Of a stretch of 8,935 bases of DNA, positions 5,522 to 8,935 are shown piece after piece. A model generated the notes under the pieces. It did no database searches and was not told the origin of the DNA. It was given only the letters and a program-made list of their open reading frames with translations. A program made the translations under genes and the position numbers. The stretch's first letter is position 1. Each line of letters starts with the position of its first letter. Origin of the DNA: JBGTFE01 sp036403235 (lineage in GTDB: Bacteria; Acidobacteriota; Blastocatellia; Pyrinomonadales; Pyrinomonadaceae); assembly GCA_036403235.1 (NCBI GenBank), contig DASWRI010000080.1:1-8935 (forward strand), written 5' to 3'.

Positions 5522-5791
5522 CTAAGCTATTCGTTTCGGTTCGTTCTGTTCTTCGCGAATCGGCGAATCATCTGAATCGGGCGGTTCTTCAACCGGCGAC
5601 TGCGGCTTGCTGTCGGGCGGAACGGGAATCGAGTTGTTCGGATTCTCGATGTCGCTGCGGCCTTCGTCGTTATTCGGATTTTCGACGTCCGTCTGGTCTA
5701 ATTCCTGTTCGACGTCCGAATGGCTGCCGAAATCGTCGTTTGTTTCGGTCGAATTTACGTCCGGATTCGGAATATTTTGCACGTCCTGCAT
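5522..5791 (-). CDS. Small acidic, predicted disordered protein of unknown function
   Basis: An 89-residue protein that I do not recognise. It is dominated by Asp, Glu, Asn, Pro and Ser, with about 24 acidic against 5 basic residues, no cysteine, no hydrophobic stretch and no signal peptide, so it is probably intrinsically disordered. It contains a short internal repeat, DVENPNN (35-41) and DIENPNN (47-53). Support for a real gene is a strong AAAGGAG (5801-5807) 9 bp before the ATG, and an uninterrupted frame that fits exactly between element E and the GntR downstream gap. It follows the GntR gene by 135 bp. That gap contains the ribosome-binding site, an A/T-rich stretch and a small ATACA/TGTAT dyad at 5897-5911. 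The short open frame and biased composition leave some doubt that it is translated. Confidence 0.68.
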   Translation of the reverse strand: MQDVQNIPNPDVNSTETNDDFGSHSDVEQELDQTDVENPNNDEGRSDIENPNNSIPVPPDSKPQSPVEEPPDSDDSPIREEQNEPKRIA

Positions 5792-5926
5792 TTTTTATCG
5801 CTCCTTTTTATAAAATCGATTTATTTCGAGCAAAAATTGTGCCTCGCTTTTTTCTCGATATTTACTGGATTTTATTTTTTAGAGTGACGGGAACAGATAC
5901 AGTTTTTGTATTAAATCGAAGCAAAA

Positions 5927-6823
5927 TCAGTCTTTTACAATCTCGCGCAGCTCGTCTAACGAATCGTCGGCGATAACGCGAAAAACGCGCGCTCTTTGGT
6001 CGCCCTCGAATTTTCTGGCGGCGAGCGCATCGCAAATAATCATCCGGGCGTTTTTGAGACCTTTCGGCCAGTCAGCTTCGCCGGTCGAACGCAAAATTAT
6101 CGAATCGCTCTCGACATTTGCCGCGACGAGAAAGGTTTTCGCCCACAAAAGAAATTTTTCCCAGCCCGAAACAATCGCGATTAAGTCGTCTGCCGAAGGA
6201 CGCGTTTCGCCCGTCATCGATTCGGGAACGGAGCGCGCTTTTAGAAAAAGACACGTTTTGTCGGGCGGCAAAATCGTTTGAATTTTCGCTTTTTCGTCAA
6301 TCATCGCGACAAAAATCGCGTTTGTCTTGAAGAGTTTTTTTTCAAACTCCTCAAGTCCGGCCGAAGTAACGGGAAAATTTGTCGCCTGAGAGATTTCTTC
6401 GACCAGAATTTCGCGTAATTTTGCGTCCGATTCGATGAGCGTAAAGCGTTCGGGCGGCTGAATGTCGAGCCATTTTTGCAGATGTTTTTGAATTTCCGCG
6501 ACGGAAAAACCGAGCGTCTGCGCCGACTGAAAAAATTCGGCGATAAGCTGGTCGAGCTTAAATTTGCCGTCAAAATCCTTCGTTTTGTTTTCGCTGACAA
6601 AAAATCCGCTGCCCTTTCTAAATTCGATTAAGCCCTGTTCGCTCAGCTTCTGATAAGCAAATCCGACCGTGTTTGAATGAACGCCGAAGCGCCGCGCAAT
6701 CTCGCGCGTGCTCGGCAGACGCTCGCCGACGCGCAAATCGCCGCTCACGATGCCGAGCGCAATCTGCGTCACAATTTGCTCGCGCACCGGAATTTCACTG
6801 TTTTTCGAGAGCCAGATTTTCAT
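5927..6823 (-). CDS. GntR-family transcriptional regulator with unrecognised C-terminal domain
   Basis: A 298-residue protein. Residues 8-76 are a GntR winged helix: PVREQIVTQIALGIVSGDL (12-30), GERLPSTREIARRFGVHSNT (33-52), FAYQKLSEQGLIEFRKGSG (55-73) and FFVS. The spacing is that of the YtrA/MocR-type N-terminal domain. The remaining 220 residues are too short for the aminotransferase domain of MocR proteins (about 450 residues in total) and too long for a YtrA tail. They include a helical linker (82-125) followed by alternating strands and helices (ILPPDKTCLFL, NARMIICDALAARKF), perhaps a substrate-binding-like fold. The effector is unknown. The start at 6821-6823 has GGTGA 6 bp upstream, which is the end of repeat element D. 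Targets may be its neighbours, but no operator could be assigned. Confidence 0.87.
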   Translation of the reverse strand: MKIWLSKNSEIPVREQIVTQIALGIVSGDLRVGERLPSTREIARRFGVHSNTVGFAYQKLSEQGLIEFRKGSGFFVSENKTKDFDGKFKLDQLIAEFFQSAQTLGFSVAEIQKHLQKWLDIQPPERFTLIESDAKLREILVEEISQATNFPVTSAGLEEFEKKLFKTNAIFVAMIDEKAKIQTILPPDKTCLFLKARSVPESMTGETRPSADDLIAIVSGWEKFLLWAKTFLVAANVESDSIILRSTGEADWPKGLKNARMIICDALAARKFEGDQRARVFRVIADDSLDELREIVKD

Positions 6824-6827
6824 ATCT

Positions 6828-6892
6828 TTTCACCACAGAGGCTCAGAGAAAAACCATTATAAAAAAACTTTGTGTCTCCGTGACTCTCTGGT
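6828..6892. repeat. Intergenic dyad element D (CACAGAGR family)
   Basis: This element fills the gap between the TIGR01777 stop (6893-6895) and the GntR start. The arm at 6832-6850 (ACCACAGAGGCTCAGAGAA) and 6874-6892 match at 14 of 19 positions as an inverted repeat, with an A/T-rich loop. CAGAG recurs at 8-bp spacing within the left arm, and the right arm shows the same period. The outer sequence matches the outer arm of element C. On the minus strand the element ends GGTGAAAAGAT just before the GntR ATG, where GGTGA could act as a ribosome-binding sequence. Confidence 0.82.
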
Positions 6893-7795
6893 TCAATTTT
6901 TCAAAACCTCTTTCATCGCGTCTTCGAGATTTGCGAACTTAAATTCAAATCCTGCGTCCTGAAGGCGTTTCGGCAAAACTCTCTGACCTTGCAGAAGAAG
7001 CGTTTCGCCCATTTCGCCGAACATTAATTTAATCGCAAATTCGGGAACGGGCAAAATGGTCGGGCGATGCAGAACGCGTCCGAGCGTTGAGGTAAATTCC
7101 TCGTTGGTCGCAGGGTTCGGCGCGACGGCGTTTATCGCGCCTTCGATGTTTTCGTTTTCGAGCGCGAAATGAATGATGCGAATCAAATCTTCGAGCGCAA
7201 TCCAGCTCATCCATTGTTTGCCGCTTCCGATGCGCCCGCCGACGCCGAATTTGAAAGGCGTCAGCATTTCTTTGAGCGCGCCGCCGTTTCGGGCGAGAAC
7301 GATGCCGATGCGCGGCATGACGACGCGCGCGCCGAAATCCTTTGCCTTTTTGCTTTCGGCTTCCCAGTTCGTGCAGATGTCGGGGAAAAATCCTTTGCCC
7401 GGAGCATTTTCTTCGGTTAAAATCTCGCCGCCGCGATTGCCGTAAAAACCGATGGCCGAAGCGGAAACGAAAATCTTTGGCGGATTGGCGGTTTTTCGAA
7501 ACGCATCGACCAGAGTGCGCGTGCCGACAACGCGACTTTCCTTTAATCTTCGCTTCTTTTCTTCCGTCCAGCTTCCGTCCGAGACGTTATCGCCCGCTAA
7601 ATGCACGACCGCATCGAAATTTTCGAGCTTCGATTGTTCTTCGCCGGAGAAACCGCGCTCGGCGTCCCACTGAATCTCGTCCGCCGAGCGCGCGGCGCTT
7701 CTCGATAATTTATAAACTTCGTGACCTTTCGCCTTCAAAGTCGGAATCAATTCGCCGCCGACCAGACCGCTCGCGCCGGTAACTAAAATTTTCAT
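6893..7795 (-). CDS. TIGR01777-family NAD(P)-binding epimerase-like protein (YfcH type)
   Basis: A 300-residue atypical extended short-chain dehydrogenase/reductase. The Rossmann motif TGASGLVG is at residues 6-13; VVHLAGDNV (63-71), SASAIGFYGN (111-120), WEAES (144-148), RIGIVLARNGGAL (162-174) and WMSWIALEDLIRII (195-208) are family hallmarks. The C-terminal DUF1731 segment runs from PVPEFAIKLMFGEMGE (249-264) to the end. The usual YxxxK active-site lysine spacing is not evident, as is typical of this subgroup, whose reaction is undefined. Length is full. The start lies 3 bp after the stop of the lipoprotein gene, so co-transcription is possible. However, composition changes sharply at that boundary, and its start region is echoed at the start of that upstream gene. 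Confidence 0.92.
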   Translation of the reverse strand: MKILVTGASGLVGGELIPTLKAKGHEVYKLSRSAARSADEIQWDAERGFSGEEQSKLENFDAVVHLAGDNVSDGSWTEEKKRRLKESRVVGTRTLVDAFRKTANPPKIFVSASAIGFYGNRGGEILTEENAPGKGFFPDICTNWEAESKKAKDFGARVVMPRIGIVLARNGGALKEMLTPFKFGVGGRIGSGKQWMSWIALEDLIRIIHFALENENIEGAINAVAPNPATNEEFTSTLGRVLHRPTILPVPEFAIKLMFGEMGETLLLQGQRVLPKRLQDAGFEFKFANLEDAMKEVLKN

Positions 7796-7798
7796 AAT

Positions 7799-8395
7799 TC
7801 ATTTAACAATTTGAAATTGTTTAATCTTGATAGATATCCAACCGTTTCCTAGAGTTATAATTTCTATCTGCTCAGGAAACCCGTATTGATTATTGAAGGT
7901 TACTTTAACGCGGTATCCTTCTTCTAACATTCGCTGAATATAATCGAATAGCTTTTCTATCGAATTAGTTTCTTTATAATATGGAAAATTATTTATATCT
8001 TTAACTGTAAAACGATTGTTATCTTTGATAACGGGAAGCGTTACGTCTTCCCTGTTGACGGGAAGCGTTTCGTTTGCCCTGACTTTAATTGTGATAATAA
8101 AGTCGCCGCCTTCGCCTTCAACACGACGCTCACAGACAAAATCGTAATCGGAAATATTTTTTTCTCTCCATAAGCTTCGATTTTTTTCAATCTCGCGTGA
8201 AATCTCTTCAAATTTCTCTCTTTCTTCCGCGTTGTTAAGATTAACCGGCTTATTTGAGAAATCTTGATTTTCAAATCTTGAACTTGCTGAACAACTTGAA
8301 AGAAAAAGAACTATTATTAAGCAACTCAAAATCTGAAAGCTCGTTGTAAAATTTGTTCCGGCAATTTTATTCACGCCTGTAGCCAGGATTTTCAT
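7799..8395 (-). CDS. DUF6174-like lipoprotein, A/T-rich
   Basis: A 198-residue putative lipoprotein. Hydrophobic residues 22-33 end in a lipobox LSSC (C35), predicting lipidation and membrane anchoring. A charged helical spacer (55-78) leads to the conserved-looking ISDYDFVCER (81-90), TIKV (102-105), SIEKLFDYIQ (145-154) and VKVTFNNQYGFPEQIEI (163-179). I relate these to DUF6174, whose function is unknown. The ATG at 8393-8395 gives an unusual start MKILATG that resembles the epimerase next door. A GTG at codon 8 would give the more typical signal MNKIAGTNF, and neither has a clear ribosome-binding site. A 27-bp in-frame tandem duplication encodes TLPV twice (residues 110-113 and 119-122). 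Hand-counted G+C over 7861-8040 is about 31%, against about 62% for 7081-7140 in the epimerase gene, which suggests a different origin. Confidence 0.82.
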   Translation of the reverse strand: MKILATGVNKIAGTNFTTSFQILSCLIIVLFLSSCSASSRFENQDFSNKPVNLNNAEEREKFEEISREIEKNRSLWREKNISDYDFVCERRVEGEGGDFIITIKVRANETLPVNREDVTLPVIKDNNRFTVKDINNFPYYKETNSIEKLFDYIQRMLEEGYRVKVTFNNQYGFPEQIEIITLGNGWISIKIKQFQIVK

Positions 8396-8416
8396 AATTT
8401 TTTAATTGTCGAGATT

Positions 8417-8521
8417 TTATTTTACAACTTCAAATTTTGTTATATCTGTGCTGTTCCATGCGTCGATATCATAGGAAAAGTCTATACCTGTTATTTCCGG
8501 GCAGCTAAATTTTTGTTGTAT
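8417..8521 (-). pseudogene. 3' remnant of a second DUF6174-like gene
   Basis: On the minus strand an open stretch of 34 codons, limited upstream by an in-frame TAA at 8522-8524, ends at a TAA at 8417-8419. Its peptide ends AWNSTDITKFEVVK, which lines up with the end of the intact neighbour, GWISIKIKQFQIVK (W, S, I, F, V and K conserved in register). It also carries CPEITGID where the neighbour has FPEQIEI. There is no start codon and no room for the signal peptide or N-terminal domain before the cytochrome stop at 8532. I interpret it as the tail of a tandem paralogue whose front was deleted. Chance similarity over 34 residues cannot be fully excluded. Confidence 0.6.
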
Positions 8522-8531
8522 TTAACTCTTA

Positions 8532-8897
8532 TTATTTATCTTCCTTTCCCTGCAAATCGCGCCGGACGAATTTTACCATTTTTCTGATTTCTTCTTCGCT
8601 CAGTTGATTTTTGAACGACGGCATCGGCAGTTTGCCGTTGGCGATTTGGTCGTAGATTTCCTGTTCGGTTTTGGTCGCCGCTTCGCCGTATCTTAAAGAC
8701 GGAATTAATTTGCCGTCCATTTCCTTGCCGTTGGCTTCCTGGCCGTGACAAATCGCGCAGTTCTGGCGAAAAAGCGAGGCTTCGTAAGATTTGCTGTCGG
8801 CGATGACGAATTGTCTGCGCGTCTCTTTTTCGCCGTAACACGCGAAAATGCCGAAACCTGCAAAAAAACAAATTATTGTGAGCTTCAAAAACTTCAT
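8532..8897 (-). CDS. Class I-type c-type cytochrome, probably lipid-anchored
   Basis: A 121-residue exported mono-haem cytochrome expected to carry electrons at the periplasmic face of the membrane. An N-terminal hydrophobic stretch (4-19) ends in GIFAC (C20), a likely lipobox. The haem site is NCAICHGQ (46-53), with the two cysteines and His51 as proximal ligand. Met92 in LPMPSF is the likely distal ligand, and LSEEEIRKMVKFVR (99-112) is the usual C-terminal helix. PSLRYGEAATKTEQEIYDQIANGKLPMP follows the standard small cytochrome c pattern, like oxidase-associated or photosynthetic-type monohaem domains. I use the ATG at 8895-8897; a TTG two codons upstream is less likely. No strong ribosome-binding site is seen. 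Two copies of CTCGTGCAAA lie directly upstream. Redox partners are outside the window. Confidence 0.9.
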   Translation of the reverse strand: MKFLKLTIICFFAGFGIFACYGEKETRRQFVIADSKSYEASLFRQNCAICHGQEANGKEMDGKLIPSLRYGEAATKTEQEIYDQIANGKLPMPSFKNQLSEEEIRKMVKFVRRDLQGKEDK

Positions 8898-8904
8898 TTT
8901 CAAA

Positions 8905-8935
8905 TTTGCACGAGCGGCCGAAAGTTTTGCACGAG
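8905..8935 (-). repeat. Pair of 10-bp direct repeats upstream of the cytochrome gene
   Basis: CTCGTGCAAA occurs twice on the minus strand (8926-8935 and 8905-8914), spaced 21 bp start to start, with a CGGCCG palindrome beside the second. Same-face spacing two helical turns apart would suit an activator site, but the window ends here and the repeat could continue. Confidence 0.5.

Noticed and set aside
5825..5857. Hairpin CGAGCA...TGCCTCG followed by CTTTTTT, like a plus-strand intrinsic terminator.
   Set aside because: No plus-strand gene leads into it, the stem is short and bulged, and on the minus strand it has no U-tract.
5897..5911. Small dyad ATACAGTTTTTGTAT downstream of the GntR gene as an operator.
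   Set aside because: Only 5-bp arms in an A/T-rich stretch, with no second copy seen in the window.
7342..7782. Plus-strand open frame of 146 codons opposite the epimerase gene, and other long plus-strand frames such as 1988-2455 and 2639-3202.
   Set aside because: They are arginine- and proline-rich antisense shadows of well-supported minus-strand genes, with no family motifs or ribosome-binding sites.

Overview
The window reads as an ordinary bacterial chromosome segment in which every supported gene lies on the minus strand, so transcription runs right to left. Strings such as gcgcgc and tcgtcg in the coding regions alternate with A/T-rich spacers filled by short-period dyad repeats. Together with the gene families present (a DUF3303 protein, an MDR dehydrogenase, a TIGR01777 epimerase, a DUF6174-type lipoprotein), this reminds me of Acidobacteriota, perhaps Blastocatellia. 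That placement is a low-confidence impression; no rRNA or other marker gene is present.

Layout in transcription order (right to left): a small lipoprotein-like c-type cytochrome (8532-8897); a 34-codon remnant of a DUF6174-like gene (8417-8521); an intact A/T-rich DUF6174-like lipoprotein (7799-8395); a TIGR01777 NAD-binding epimerase (6893-7795); repeat element D; a GntR-family regulator with an unrecognised C-terminal domain (5927-6823); a small, very acidic, disordered protein (5522-5791); repeat element E; an Rrf2-family regulator (4939-5373); a nitroreductase (4220-4873); a PNPOx-like flavin protein (3553-4173); a single-cysteine thioredoxin-like protein (2942-3556); composite repeat element C; a YgiD-type extradiol dioxygenase (2003-2809); repeat element B; an MDR dehydrogenase (911-1921); repeat element A; a DUF3303 protein (568-840); and a catechol-type O-methyltransferase cut by the left edge (1-563).

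The best functional story is 1-5412. An Rrf2 regulator has a near-consensus promoter whose -10 box sits inside a 19-bp dyad (TGTAAC-N7-GTTACA). A second copy of that dyad lies 23 bp upstream of the nitroreductase start, so the regulator probably controls both itself and the nitroreductase/PNPOx/thioredoxin run. The genes beyond it (dioxygenase, quinone-reductase-like MDR, O-methyltransferase) would fit handling of catechols, quinones or other electrophiles, but their membership of one regulon is inference.

The least explained feature is a set of five intergenic dyad elements built from 8- or 9-bp units. At least four unit sequences occur, one nested inside another in element C. Each element nearly fills the gap between a stop codon and the next start (or, for E, the next promoter). 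None is followed by a U-tract in the direction of transcription, so they do not look like intrinsic terminators. A second area of interest is the A/T-rich island at 7799-8524: it holds an intact lipoprotein gene next to the tail of a decayed relative, and the gene's start codon region copies that of the adjacent epimerase exactly 600 bp away.
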